NCBI GenBank assembly: GCA_016183935.1
Contig: JACPDR010000033.1
Location: 1-63,171, forward strand
From: Caulobacterales bacterium
GTDB taxonomy: Bacteria; Pseudomonadota; Alphaproteobacteria; Caulobacterales; Caulobacteraceae
Reading direction: 5' to 3'
DNA length: 63,171 nucleotides
Part shown: positions 34,874-44,400 of the stretch, in pieces
Numbering within the stretch: the first letter of the stretch is position 1
Layout of the letters: each line of letters starts with the position of its first letter
Notes under the pieces: generated by a model
What the model was told of the DNA's origin: nothing
What the model saw: the letters and a program-made list of their open reading frames with translations, nothing else
The model's database searches: none
Position numbers and translations under genes: made by a program

Positions 34874-35332
34874 ATGACCGTCGCCGCCCGCCTCGCCGAA
34901 CTCGGAATCAACCTGCCGGAAGCCGCCAAGGCGGTCGCCAACTACGTGCCGTACGTCCAGACCGGAAACCTGGTCCACATCTCCGGCCAGCTGTCCAACG
35001 ACGCCTCGGGCGGGATCAAGGGCACGGTCGGCGCCGACGTCTCCCCGGAACAGGCCCAGGCCGCGGCCCGCATGTGCGGCGTCAACCTGCTGGCCCAGAT
35101 GAGCGCCGCCCTCGACGGCGACCTCGAGCGCGTCGTCCGCGTCGTCAAGCTGGGCGGCTTCGTCCAGGCCGCCGGCGATTTCGAGGCCATTCCCGCCGTC
35201 ATCAACGGCTGCTCGGACCTGATGGTCGAGGTATTCGGCGACAAGGGCCGCCACGCCCGCTCGGCCGTCGGCGTCTACAAGCTCCCGCTCGGCTTCGCCG
35301 TCGAGGTGGACGCCATCGTCGAGGTGCGGTGA
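34874..35332 (+). CDS. RidA/YjgF-family protein
   Basis: A 152-residue protein of the RidA-like superfamily, which hydrolyses reactive enamine/imine intermediates. The sequence follows the longer subgroup: ELGINLPEAAKAVANYVPYVQTGNLVHISGQL, then KLGGFVQAAGDFEAIPAVINGCSDLM and GKGRHARSAVG-like GDKGRHARSAVGVYKLP. The arginine of GRHARSAVG corresponds to the RidA substrate-binding residue. ATG 34874 has AGGAG upstream. The stop overlaps the next gene's GTG, so both are one unit. Confidence 0.93.
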   Translation: MTVAARLAELGINLPEAAKAVANYVPYVQTGNLVHISGQLSNDASGGIKGTVGADVSPEQAQAAARMCGVNLLAQMSAALDGDLERVVRVVKLGGFVQAAGDFEAIPAVINGCSDLMVEVFGDKGRHARSAVGVYKLPLGFAVEVDAIVEVR

Positions 35333-36480
35333 CCTTCACCCTCCGCGTCAACGATAGGGTCGCCGACATCGGCCGGGAGGCGTGGGACGCCTGCGCCGCC
35401 CCGTCCGGCGACCCCTTCGTCTCCTTCGACTTCCTCGACGCCTGCGAGGCCTCCGGCAGCGCGGTTCCACGCGAGGGCTGGGCCGGCCGCCATCTCTCCC
35501 TCGCCGACGAGACCGGCCGCGTCCTCGGCGTCATGCCTCTCTGGCTCAAGGGCCACAGCCAGGGCGAATACGTCTTCGACCACAGCTGGGCCGACGCCTA
35601 CGAGCGCGCCGGCGGCCGCTACTATCCCAAGCTGCTGGCCGCCGTGCCCTTCACCCCGGTCGCCGGCCCGCGCTTCCTCGCCCATCCCGACGCCGACGCC
35701 GCGACCGTGCGCGAGGCGCTGTTGCAGGGCGCCCTGGCCCTGACCGAGCGGCTCGGCGTCTCCTCGCTGCACGTCAACTTCCCCACCCATGACGAATGGC
35801 GCGCCGTCGGCGACGCGGGCCTGCTGCAACGCCAGGACATGCAGTACGTCTGGAACAACGGCGGCTACCAGACCTTCGACGACTTCCTCTCGGCCCTGTC
35901 CTCCAGCCGCCGCAAGACCATCCGCCGCGAACGCCGCGAGGCGCAGACGGGGCTCGACATCCGCGTCCTCACCGGCGCCGATCTCGAGGAGAGGCATTGG
36001 GACGCTTTCTTCGCCTTCTACATGGACACCGGCTCGCGAAAGTGGGGCCGCCCCTACCTGACCCGCGACTTCTTCAGCCGCATCGGCCGGACCATGGCCG
36101 ACCGCATCGCCCTGATCATGGCCTTCCGCGACGGGACTCCGGTCGCCGGGGCCCTCAACCTGATCGGCCGTGACGCCCTCTACGGCCGCCAGTGGGGCGC
36201 GCTGGAGGAGATCCCCTTCCTCCATTTCGAGCTCTGCTATTACCGGGCCATCGAGTTCGCCATCGAGCGCGGTCTCGCCCGCGTCGAGGCCGGGGCCCAG
36301 GGCGAGCACAAGATCGCCCGCGGCTATCTGCCGTCGCCCGTCTACTCGGCCCACTTCATCGCCGATCCCGCCCTGCGCCGCCCGGTGGCCGACTACCTCG
36401 AGCGCGAGCGCCCCGCGGTCGACGCGGAGATCAACGCCCTCACCGACGCGCTGTCGCCCTTCCGCAAGGACCTCGGATGA
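35329..36480 (+). CDS. GNAT/FemAB-like acetyltransferase of the DUF482 (COG3146) type
   Basis: A 383-residue cytoplasmic protein starting with GTG that overlaps the RidA gene stop. It matches the peptidogalycan biosynthesis/recognition (DUF482) family: WDACAAPSGDPFVSFDFLDACEASG at the start, SSLHVNFPTHDEW, SRRKTIRRERREA, and the later ARVEAGAQGEHKIARGYLP, which is highly characteristic. The fold is FemAB/GNAT-like. The acyl acceptor is unknown; despite the family name, a cell-wall role is unproven. Confidence 0.9.
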   Translation: MTFTLRVNDRVADIGREAWDACAAPSGDPFVSFDFLDACEASGSAVPREGWAGRHLSLADETGRVLGVMPLWLKGHSQGEYVFDHSWADAYERAGGRYYPKLLAAVPFTPVAGPRFLAHPDADAATVREALLQGALALTERLGVSSLHVNFPTHDEWRAVGDAGLLQRQDMQYVWNNGGYQTFDDFLSALSSSRRKTIRRERREAQTGLDIRVLTGADLEERHWDAFFAFYMDTGSRKWGRPYLTRDFFSRIGRTMADRIALIMAFRDGTPVAGALNLIGRDALYGRQWGALEEIPFLHFELCYYRAIEFAIERGLARVEAGAQGEHKIARGYLPSPVYSAHFIADPALRRPVADYLERERPAVDAEINALTDALSPFRKDLG

Positions 36481-36837
36481 TCAGGCGCGTCGCGCGTCGC
36501 CGCCGATGAACCAGCCGGCGATCCAGCTGACCACGCCGGTGACGATGGCCGCCCCGATCCCGGCCCACAGGCCGTCGACCATGAAACCGCCCAGCAGCGC
36601 CGCCACCAGGCCGATCACCGCCGCGTTCACCACCAGCAGAAACAGGCCGAAGGTGATGATCGTCAGCGGGAAGGTCAGCACGGTCAGGATCGGCCGCACC
36701 ACGGCGTTGGCGATCCCCAGCAGCACGGCGGCCAGCAGCAGCGTGGTCGTGTCGCTGAACGCCACCCCGGGCACGACCTGCGCCGCCAGCCACAGGGCCA
36801 GGCAGGTGACGAGAAACTGGACGATGAAACGCAGCAT
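36481..36837 (-). CDS. Phage-holin-like 4-TMS family membrane protein
   Basis: A 118-residue membrane protein of the family often labelled mycobacterial 4-TMS phage holin (PF04020). Four hydrophobic segments cover nearly the whole length: an ALWLAAQVVPGVAF start, then ILTVLTFPLTIITFGLFLLVVNA, and a glycine-rich fourth helix. The label does not imply a prophage; these are common chromosomal proteins of unknown role. ATG 36837 has AGGGAG 9 bases upstream and is preferred over the GTG-type start at 36864. It is convergent with the DUF482 gene. Confidence 0.85.
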   Translation of the reverse strand: MLRFIVQFLVTCLALWLAAQVVPGVAFSDTTTLLLAAVLLGIANAVVRPILTVLTFPLTIITFGLFLLVVNAAVIGLVAALLGGFMVDGLWAGIGAAIVTGVVSWIAGWFIGGDARRA

Positions 36838-36941
36838 GGCCGACTCCCTTTGGACCTTGACCATAGCACCCGCACGCCGGCGGGGCTCCCCTCCCCGCGC
36901 CGTCGTTGCTAGCCTCGCCTGAACAAACCCAGAGAGCCCCG

Positions 36942-37379
36942 ATGACCCTCCAGGCCCCCTACGACCCCGACAACATCTTCGCCCGGATCCTGCGCGGCGA
37001 GATTCCGGCCGTAAAGGTCTGGGAGGACGAGCACGTCCTCGCCTTCATGGATGTCTTCCCCCAGTCCCAGGGTCATGTGCTGATCGTGTCGAAAACCTCG
37101 ACCGCCCGGAACCTGCTCGACGTCGAACCGGAGGCCCTGGCCCGGCTGATCACCGCCACGCAGCGCACCGCGCGCGCCGTGGTGAAGGCCCTGGACCCCG
37201 AAGGCTTCCAGATCATGCAGTTCAACGGCGAGGCCGGCGGCCAGACCGTCTTCCACCTGCATTTCCACATCGTTCCGCGCTGGCCGGAGCGCCCCATGAA
37301 GGGCCACGGCCACGCCCCGATGGCCGAACCCGAAGCCCTTCGCGCCCTGGCCGACCGCATCGCCGCCGCCCTTGACTGA
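36942..37379 (+). CDS. HIT-family nucleotide hydrolase (HinT-like)
   Basis: A 145-residue histidine triad protein. The N-terminal IFARILRGEIPAVKVWEDEHVLAFMDVFPQSQGH and the triad motif HLHFHIVPRW (HxHxH, about residues 107-111) mark the HINT/PKCI branch. Such enzymes hydrolyse AMP-lysine-like phosphoramidates and are generally dimeric cytosolic proteins. Standard start at 36942. The next gene begins 82 bases later. Confidence 0.94.
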   Translation: MTLQAPYDPDNIFARILRGEIPAVKVWEDEHVLAFMDVFPQSQGHVLIVSKTSTARNLLDVEPEALARLITATQRTARAVVKALDPEGFQIMQFNGEAGGQTVFHLHFHIVPRWPERPMKGHGHAPMAEPEALRALADRIAAALD

Positions 37380-37461
37380 TCGCCGTTCATTGACGAACGA
37401 CGCCGTGAGCCTAGCCTCCGTCCGGTAGCGGACTCACCGCGCGCCTTGGGAGGGGCCACCC

Positions 37462-37872
37462 ATGACGACGAAACTGAACTGGCTGGGCATCATCGCGGCG
37501 ACCGTGGTCGCCTTCTTCACCGGCTTCCTCTGGTACGGCCTGATCTTCGCCGAACGCTGGATGGCCCTGACCGGGGTCACTGATGAAGGCTCCGGCAGCC
37601 CGATGTGGATGCTGCTGGGCGTGGTCCAGACCTTCATCACCATGGCCGGCCTCGGCTGGTTTATCGCCCGCGACGGCGGCGCCGGCTGGATGCACGGGCT
37701 GAAGATCGGCTTGGTCGCCGGCGTCTGTTTCGCCATGATGACCTCGGCCTACGACTTCATCTATCAGACCTCAGACATCGGCCTGCTTCCAATCGACTGG
37801 AGTCATTTGCTGGTCATCTACGCCCTCGGCGGCGCCATCATCGGCGGTCTGAAGATGAAACCCAGGGCCTGA
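37462..37872 (+). CDS. DUF1761 family membrane protein
   Basis: A 136-residue membrane protein with four hydrophobic segments (about 6-28, 50-66, 76-92 and 108-130). The pattern WLGIIAATVVAFFTGFLWYG and FAERWMALTG at the N-terminus and GLKIGLVAGVCFAMMTSAYDF in the middle match DUF1761. No function is established. Good upstream spacing to GGGAGGGGCC suggests the chosen ATG. Confidence 0.85.
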   Translation: MTTKLNWLGIIAATVVAFFTGFLWYGLIFAERWMALTGVTDEGSGSPMWMLLGVVQTFITMAGLGWFIARDGGAGWMHGLKIGLVAGVCFAMMTSAYDFIYQTSDIGLLPIDWSHLLVIYALGGAIIGGLKMKPRA

Positions 37873-37928
37873 CGACGCGCTTGCCTCGACCGCTGCTCGC
37901 CAGCATAAGGACCGCCGTCACGACGGAC

Positions 37929-38004
37929 GCCGGTTTAGCTCAGCTGGTAGAGCAGCGGTTTTGTAAACCGAAGGTCGCGGGTTCGATTCCTGCAACCGGC
38001 ACCA
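37929..38004 (+). tRNA. tRNA-Thr (anticodon UGU)
   Basis: A complete 76-nt tRNA including an encoded CCA. The acceptor stem GCCGGTT (37929-37935) pairs with AACCGGC (37994-38000), the D arm reads GCTC-AGCTGGTA-GAGC, and the anticodon loop TTTGTAA gives UGU, which reads ACA threonine codons. The T arm has GGTTCGATTCC. There is one non-Watson-Crick pair at the base of the anticodon stem. No integrase or partial copy is nearby, so it is not an evident integration site. Confidence 0.96.
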
Positions 38005-38010
38005 GTCCCG

Positions 38011-38520
38011 TCAGGCGGCGTTCCCGGACCTCAGCGACAGAGCCGCGCGGGCCTGGTGCAGGCGGGCGAAATGCCCGGCCGCGCCCGCGCCGAACAGCAC
38101 CGGCTCAGCCGAGTGCGCATCCTCGATCAGGGCGAGCACGCCGTCGATCGCCTCTTCCCGCGTCGGCCGGGCTCCCTCGACCAGCCGGTCCAGCCAGCAC
38201 AGCAGCGTCTCCCGACGTTCCCGCGCCTGCGCCTTCAGCACCTTGGCGCCCGGCCGGAGCATGCCCGGCGACCGGAGCGGCCGGAGCGGCCGGAGTCTCT
38301 GCTCGTCGAAATCGATGAAAACCCCCTCGGGCGGGATGAAGCTGGGCAAGGCGCCCGGCGCGGGCGTCGAGGCCCGTTCGGCGACGCCCTTCCCCCTGCC
38401 CGAAACCTCGACCGGCTCGGCGGCCCGGTGCTTGCCGCAACGACGGCATCGCTCCGAGAGGTGGCGCTCGGACCAGTAGAAATCATGTCTGCACAGGAGC
38501 GGCTTTAGCGGCGACAACAT
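38011..38520 (-). CDS. Hypothetical protein with an N-terminal zinc-ribbon-like motif
   Basis: A 169-residue protein that I do not recognise. The N-terminus has LCRHDFYWSERHLSERC followed by RRCGKHR, a Cys/His arrangement that could bind zinc. The middle is proline- and arginine-rich with a short repeat (RPLRPLR at about 77-83) caused by a 9-base repeat at 38272-38298. The C-terminal half is helical with ETLLCWLDRLVEGARPTREEAIDGVLALI. It lies directly after the tRNA on the opposite strand. A similar-length frame exists on the plus strand, but the minus frame has the more protein-like composition. Confidence 0.6.
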   Translation of the reverse strand: MLSPLKPLLCRHDFYWSERHLSERCRRCGKHRAAEPVEVSGRGKGVAERASTPAPGALPSFIPPEGVFIDFDEQRLRPLRPLRSPGMLRPGAKVLKAQARERRETLLCWLDRLVEGARPTREEAIDGVLALIEDAHSAEPVLFGAGAAGHFARLHQARAALSLRSGNAA

Positions 38521-38595
38521 GGTGAATTTCCCGGACCAGACACGAATCGCCGCATCGGAAGGGGTTTGTCAACCACTGTTCTCTCGGCGGGAGAG

Positions 38596-40467
38596 TCAAC
38601 CGCCGCCGAGTGTGACCGCCACGCGATAGGTGATCAGGGCCGCCAGATAAGCCAGGCCAAACATGTAGGCGACCATCACCCACATCCACTTCCAGGAGTT
38701 GGTCTCGCGCTTGACCACGCCCAGCGTCGCCACGCACTGCGGCGCGAAGACGTACCAGGCCAGGAAGGCCAGCCCCGTCGCCAGCGACCACTGCCCCGCC
38801 AGGGTCGTGGCCAGCACGGCGGTCGCGGTCTCGGGATCGGCCACGGCGTAGACGGTGCCGAGCGCGGCCACCGCCACCTCCCGCGCCGCCATGCCGGGGA
38901 TCAGGGCGATGACCATCTGCCAGTTGAAGCCGATGGGCGCGAAGATCGGCTCCAGCGCCTTCCCGAGCATGCCGGCGAAACTGTAGTCGATGGCCGGCGC
39001 GGTCGCTCCCTCCGGCGGATACGGGAAGGTCGACAGGGCCCAGATCAGCACCATCAGCGGCAGGATGATCCGCCCGGCCCGCTCGAGGAAGATCCTCGCC
39101 CGGAGCCAGAGGTTGAACAGCACGCTGCGCAGGTCGGGCGTCTTGTAGGCCGGCAGCTCCATCATGAACGGCTCGACCGCGCCTCGCCAGAAGATGCGCC
39201 GGATCACGAACGACACCGCCAGCGCGCTGAGGATGCCCGTCGCATAGAGGCCGAACATGACCAGCCCCTGCTGGTTGGCGAAGCCCCACACGGTCCTGTT
39301 CGGGATGAAGGCGGCGATGATCAGGGTGTAGACCGGGATCCGCGCCGAACAGGTCATCAGCGGGGCGACCATGATGGTGGTCAGGCGATCCCGCTTCGAG
39401 TCGATCACCCGGGCGGCCATGATGCCGGGGATGGCGCAGGCGAAGCTGGACAGCAGCGGGATGAAGGCCCGGCCGTGCAGGCCGGCGCCGCCCATGATCC
39501 TGTCCATCAGGAAGGCCGCCCGCGCCATGTAGCCGAAGTCCTCGAGCATGATGATGAACAGGAACAGGATCAGGATCTGCGGCAGGAAGACCAGCACGCT
39601 GCCGACGCCGGAGATCAGGCCGTCGACGATCAGGCTTTGCCAGACGCCGTCGGGAATGACCGCCGCGACCCCGGTCCCGAGCAGGCCGAGGCTGGCCTCG
39701 ATGCCATCCATCAACGGCGTGGCCCAGGTGAACACCGCCTGGAACATCACGAACAGCAGGGCCAGCAGGATGACCAGGCCGCCGACCGGATGCAGCAGCA
39801 CCGAGTCGACACGGCCGGTCAGCGTATCCGGCCGCTCGGGCGGCTGGACGCACGCCTTCATGATCCGTTCGGCCTCGCGCGCGGCGCCGCGCAGGGCGGC
39901 GACGTCGGGCGGGGTCCACGCCATCTCGGCGGTCGCGGACAGCGTGCCCGCCGCGGCCTCGATCGCCGCGACAAGATCCTCGATGCCGCGCCGGCGGGTG
40001 GCGGTCGTGGTGACGACCGGAAGGCCGAGTTCAGCCGACAGCCGCTTCAGATCGATCCGCAACCCCTGACGCTGGGCGATGTCGTACATGTTCAGGGCCA
40101 GCACCATCGGCCGCCCGACCGCCTTCAACTCCAGCACCAGCCGCAGCACCAGACGCAGGTTGGTGGCGTCGGCCACGCAGACGATGACGTCGGGCGGAGT
40201 TTCACCCGAAAGTCGCCCCAGAACCGCGTCGCGGGTGACTTCCTCGTCCGGACTGCGGGCGCGCAGCGAATAGGTGCCCGGCAGGTCAAGCAGCGACATG
40301 GTCCGGCCGTCGCCGGTGCGGATCAGCCCCTCCTTGCGCTCGACGGTGACGCCCGCGTAGTTCGCCACCTTCTGGTGCGCGCCGGTCAGGGCGTTGAACA
40401 GCGCCGTCTTGCCGCTGTTGGGATTGCCGACGAGCGCGACCCGCGCGCTCCGAACCGCCATATCCAT
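38596..40467 (-). CDS. feoB: Ferrous iron transporter FeoB
   Basis: A 623-residue inner-membrane Fe(II) transporter. The N-terminal G domain has G1 GNPNSGKTALFN (residues 14-25), SLLDLPGTYSL as G3 and LALNMYDIA as the NxxD motif. A membrane domain with about eight helices follows, containing LSSFACAIPGIMAARVI and CSARIPVYTLIIAAF, the conserved cysteine-bearing Gate motifs. The start overlaps the feoA stop (TGATG). The length is at the lower end for the family. With FeoA it takes up Fe(II) under low-iron or micro-oxic conditions. Confidence 0.95.
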   Translation of the reverse strand: MDMAVRSARVALVGNPNSGKTALFNALTGAHQKVANYAGVTVERKEGLIRTGDGRTMSLLDLPGTYSLRARSPDEEVTRDAVLGRLSGETPPDVIVCVADATNLRLVLRLVLELKAVGRPMVLALNMYDIAQRQGLRIDLKRLSAELGLPVVTTTATRRRGIEDLVAAIEAAAGTLSATAEMAWTPPDVAALRGAAREAERIMKACVQPPERPDTLTGRVDSVLLHPVGGLVILLALLFVMFQAVFTWATPLMDGIEASLGLLGTGVAAVIPDGVWQSLIVDGLISGVGSVLVFLPQILILFLFIIMLEDFGYMARAAFLMDRIMGGAGLHGRAFIPLLSSFACAIPGIMAARVIDSKRDRLTTIMVAPLMTCSARIPVYTLIIAAFIPNRTVWGFANQQGLVMFGLYATGILSALAVSFVIRRIFWRGAVEPFMMELPAYKTPDLRSVLFNLWLRARIFLERAGRIILPLMVLIWALSTFPYPPEGATAPAIDYSFAGMLGKALEPIFAPIGFNWQMVIALIPGMAAREVAVAALGTVYAVADPETATAVLATTLAGQWSLATGLAFLAWYVFAPQCVATLGVVKRETNSWKWMWVMVAYMFGLAYLAALITYRVAVTLGGG

Positions 40468-40778
40468 CAGGCGGGAACCTGCTCGGCAGCGACGGGCGCG
40501 ACGACCGTGGCGGGCGCCGGCTCTATGCGGACGATCAGGCCGGCGGCTTCATGCCGGCGCAACGCCACGCGCATGTCGTCCACCTTCATCGCGATGGGGT
40601 CACGACCCAGCAGACCCTCGTGCAGAAGTTCGACGCGCGCACCCTCGACGAAGCCCAGTTCCAGAAACCGGCGCTCCAGCTCCAGTGCGTGCTCATCGTG
40701 ATGGCAATGGTCGCCGACCTGGACGATGACGCCCCGGTCGCCGCGCCGGGCCTGGCTGAGTCGGATGGTATCGGACAT
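40467..40778 (-). CDS. feoA: FeoA-type SH3-like protein
   Basis: A 103-residue cytoplasmic protein with the FeoA SH3-like fold pattern: SQARRGDRGVIVQVGD at the N-terminus, LERRFLELGFVEGARVELLHE in the centre and MKVDDMRVALRRHEA near the end. It sits directly before feoB with stop and start overlapping, the usual feoAB arrangement, and is thought to assist FeoB. I prefer the ATG at 40778; a GTG three codons upstream is possible. A Fur-like site lies about 35 bases upstream. Confidence 0.92.
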   Translation of the reverse strand: MSDTIRLSQARRGDRGVIVQVGDHCHHDEHALELERRFLELGFVEGARVELLHEGLLGRDPIAMKVDDMRVALRRHEAAGLIVRIEPAPATVVAPVAAEQVPA

Positions 40779-40812
40779 GACGCTCACACAGCGGCGCGGC
40801 TGACGCGCCTAT

Positions 40813-40829
40813 ATGACAGTGATTATCAG
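40813..40829 (-). promoter_or_regulatory. Possible Fur box upstream of feoA
   Basis: On the minus strand the segment reads CTGATAATCACTGTCAT, resembling the GATAATCATTATC core of Fur sites in one half. It lies 35 bases upstream of the feoA start. Only one half-site is strong, so this is tentative. Confidence 0.4.
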
Positions 40830-40917
40830 GTGCGATAGCCGTCCGTCCACCCTGTCGAAGCGTCGCAGCCCGTTGTTCCGGACCGGTGTTGCGCTATCAC
40901 TGGACCATGGAGGCCGC

Positions 40918-41409
40918 ATGAACCGTTCCCTTCTGATCGCCCTTGCCGGGCTTGGTCTCGCGTCCTGTGGTCAAGGCGGAGAGAGCAAGAACACCGCCGC
41001 CGCCGCGCCGACGCGCCCGGAACCGACGCCCGCCGAGAAGGCGGCGCTGCTTGCCGCGCTGCCACCCCCCTACAACGCCGGCGATCTCGAGAACGGCCGC
41101 CGCGTCTTCGCCCGCTGCCGTTCATGTCACACCCTCGCCGAGGGCGGTCTGAACATGACCGGCCCGAATCTGTACGGCGTCTTCGGACGTCCAGCCGGCG
41201 GTCACCCCGACTACAACTATTCAACCGCCGTCAAACAGGCGGACTTCACCTGGGACGCCGAACGGCTGGACCACTGGCTGGAGAACCCGCGCACCTTCCT
41301 GAAGGGCACCAAGATGAGCTTCGCCGGCATCCCGGACGCCGAGGACCGCCGCGACGTCATCGCCTTCCTGAAGGTCGAAACGGGCTACGCGCCGCCCGCC
41401 CGGCCCTGA
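40918..41409 (+). CDS. Cytochrome c family lipoprotein
   Basis: A 163-residue class I cytochrome c. The signal ends in a lipobox-like LASC (Cys17), suggesting a lipid-anchored form. The heme motif CRSCH is at 67-71 (GRRVFARCRSCHTLAEGG), followed by TGPNLYGVFGRPAG, and the sixth ligand methionine is in GTKMSFAGI. The sequence is close to the alphaproteobacterial cytochrome c2/c552 type. It would carry electrons in the periplasm. It is divergent from feoA and convergent with the RND permease gene, with stops 2 bases apart. Confidence 0.93.
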   Translation: MNRSLLIALAGLGLASCGQGGESKNTAAAAPTRPEPTPAEKAALLAALPPPYNAGDLENGRRVFARCRSCHTLAEGGLNMTGPNLYGVFGRPAGGHPDYNYSTAVKQADFTWDAERLDHWLENPRTFLKGTKMSFAGIPDAEDRRDVIAFLKVETGYAPPARP

Positions 41410-41410
41410 T

Positions 41411-44400
41411 CTATTCGGCGGCCACGCCAACGGCGTCGTTGGCCGTGGTCTCCTGGGCCTCCCACTCCTCGATCTTGCGGGCCGTGTACTCAGGCGACTT
41501 GGTGAAGCGCGCCAGCACGCCGTAGATCACCGGCACCACGAACAGGGTCAGCAGGGTCGCGAACATGGCCCCGGCGAAGATGACCACGCCGATGGTCTGG
41601 CGGCTGCCCGCCCCCGCTCCCTGCCACAGCACCAGCGGGAGGGCGCCGAAGGCGGTGGCGATCGAGGTCATGATGATCGGCCGCAGGCGCAGGGTCGAAG
41701 CCTCGATGATGGCGTCATGGATCGACCGGCCCTGGTCGCGCAGCTGGTTGGCGAACTCGACGATCAGGATGCCGTTCTTGGCGGCCACCCCGATCAGGAT
41801 GATCAGGCCGATCTGGCTGTAGATGTTGAGACTGGAGCCGGCCATGACCAGGCCGAACAGCCCGCCGGCGGCGGCCAACGGCACCGTCAGCATGATCACC
41901 GCCGGCGTGATCCAGCTCTCGAACTGGGCCGCGAGCACGAGGAAGACCAGCAGCAGGGCGAGGGCGAACGCCCAGCCGACGGCGCTGCCCGCCTCCTGCT
42001 GGTCGCGCGCCGCGCCGCCCCATTGGATCGTGGCCACGCCCGAGGGCTGGTTGGCGGCTTCTTCGGTGAGGAAGTTCACGGCGTCGGCCAGGGTGGTCCC
42101 GGGGTTCAGGTCGGCGCTCAGGGTGATGCTGCGCTGGCGGTCCAGGCGTCGGCGGTCCGGCGTGTCGCCGGAGGTCTCCGTCGTGACCACCGAGGACAGC
42201 GGCACCAGTTGGCCGCCGCCGGTGGAGACATACAGGGCCTCGAGATCACCGACCGAGCGCCGGTTCGCCAGCTCGGTCTGCAGGATGACGTCGTATTCCT
42301 GACCGCCACGGATATAGGTCGTCGCCCGGCGTGACCCGAACATGGTCTGCAGGGTCCGGCCGATCTCCTGCGAGGACACGCCGAGACCCGCCGCCTTTTG
42401 CGGATCGACGTCGACCAGCAGTCGCGGGGCATTGGGCTCGTAATCGAGCCGGGGCCGGGAGAATCCGGGGTTCTGCTGGGCCGCGGCCATGATCGGCTGG
42501 ACCCATTCGAACATGTCCTCGTACTCGGCCCCGGTCATGACCATTTCGATCGAGTTGGAGTTGCCGCCGCCGCGCTGGAAGGCGCCGGGCACGCTGACGT
42601 TGACCTGGGCGTCGGTCTGGCTGCGCAGCTTCTGGTTCAGCTCCTGGGCGATCTCGTCGGCGGACCGGTCGCGCTCCGACCAGTCCTTCAACGTCAGGAC
42701 GGCGTTGCCGGAGTTGAAGCTGCCGCCGCCGAACCCGGGGGCCGAGATCAGGTAGCTCTCGATCTCGCCGGACTCCATGTACTCGGCGAGGATTGGCTCC
42801 AGCCCCAGCATGATGCGTCGCGTGTAGTCGAAGCCCGCGCCCTCAGGGCCCTGGACGCGGCCCGAGATGCGGCCGCGATCCTCGGGCGGCACCAGTTCGC
42901 TGGGCAGGGTGAGGAACATGGCGCCGGCGCCCGCGGCGACCAGCACGATCAGGCCGACCACGCCGCCCACCGCCGCCCGCCGGCCCAGAAGGGCGGTCAG
43001 GGAATTGCGGTAGGAATTCTTCAGCGCATCCATGCCCCGGTCGACCCGTTGGGCCAGCCAGCCCGAACCGGAGGCCGGGCGCAGTATCTTGGACGCCAGC
43101 ATCGGCGACAGGCTGAGGGCGAGGAAGGCCGAGAAGGCCACCGCCGCGGCGATGGTCGCCGCCAGTTCGACGAACAGCCGGCCGACATAGCCCGGCAGGA
43201 ACAGCAGCGGCGCGAACACCGACAACAGCACCACGGTCGTGGCGACGACGGCGAAGAACACCTGCCGCGCCCCGCGCTCGGCCGCCACCAGCGGCGGCTC
43301 GCCGTGATCGATGCGGCGCTGGATGTTCTCGGTCACCACGATGGCGTCGTCGACCACCAGACCGATGGACAGCACCAGCGCCAGCAGGGTCAGGAGGTTC
43401 AGCGAGAAGCCCAGCGGGGCCAGGATGATGAAGGTCGACAGCAGGCAGATCGGGGCCACGATCGACGGAATGAACGCGGCCCTCAGGGTGCCGAGGAAGA
43501 CGAAGTTGACGAACGCCACCAGCGCCAGGGAGATGCCGATGGTGATCCACACCTCGTCGATGGCGTGCGAGGTGAACACCGAGTTGTCCGAACCGACGAC
43601 CAGCTCCGTCCCGGCCGGCAGGCTGGGCTGGACCTGCTCCAGCATGGCGCGCACGCCCTCGGAGATGGCGAGGTCGTTGGACTGGGCCTGGCGGGTGATG
43701 GCGAGGCCGATCTGGTCCAGCCCGTTGCCGCGGAACAGCCGGCGCTCCTCCTCCGGCGCCTCCTCGACCCGCGCGATGTCGCCCAGCCGGGTGACGTAGG
43801 CGGTCTGCCCCTGCAGCGCCCCACTGACGCCCGTCGTCGAGCCGGCGGCGCCGCCGGTGCCGATCGGCAACTGGCGGAAATCCTCGGCCAGCGCGTAATT
43901 CCTGGCCACCCGGACGGTGTAGTTCTTCTCGCCGGAATCCAGCGCGCCCGCCGGCAGTTCGACGTTCTGGCTGGTCAAGGCGGACTCGACATCCGTCACC
44001 GTCAGCCCCCGCGCGGCGAGGGCGGCCGGATCCAGCCACACCCGCATCGAGTAGCGCTGCTCGCCGTAGATCTGGACCTGGGCCACGCCTGGCACCGTCG
44101 CCAACCGGTCGAGCAGGTACCGGTCGGCATAGTCCGTCAGCGCCAGACGGTCCATCTCGCTGGACCGCAGGAACAGGATCATGATCGGCTGGCTGTTGGT
44201 GTCCGCCTTGGCCACCTCCGGCGGGTCGGCCTGGTCCGGCAGATTGCCGAGCACCCGCGAGATGCGGTCGCGCACGTCGTTGGCGGCGCTGTCGATGTCG
44301 CGGTCGAGGGAGAATTCGATGCGGACGCTGGAACGGCCGTCGCGGCTGCTCGAGTTGATGCGTTCGACGCCCTGGATGCCGGCGATGCGCTGTTCGATCG

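Noticed and set aside
36481..36837. Phage holin label as a sign of a prophage
   Set aside because: No other phage genes are near, and this family is widespread in chromosomes without phages.
37929..38004. tRNA-Thr as an integration site for a mobile island
   Set aside because: No integrase, no partial tRNA copy and no change in composition downstream.
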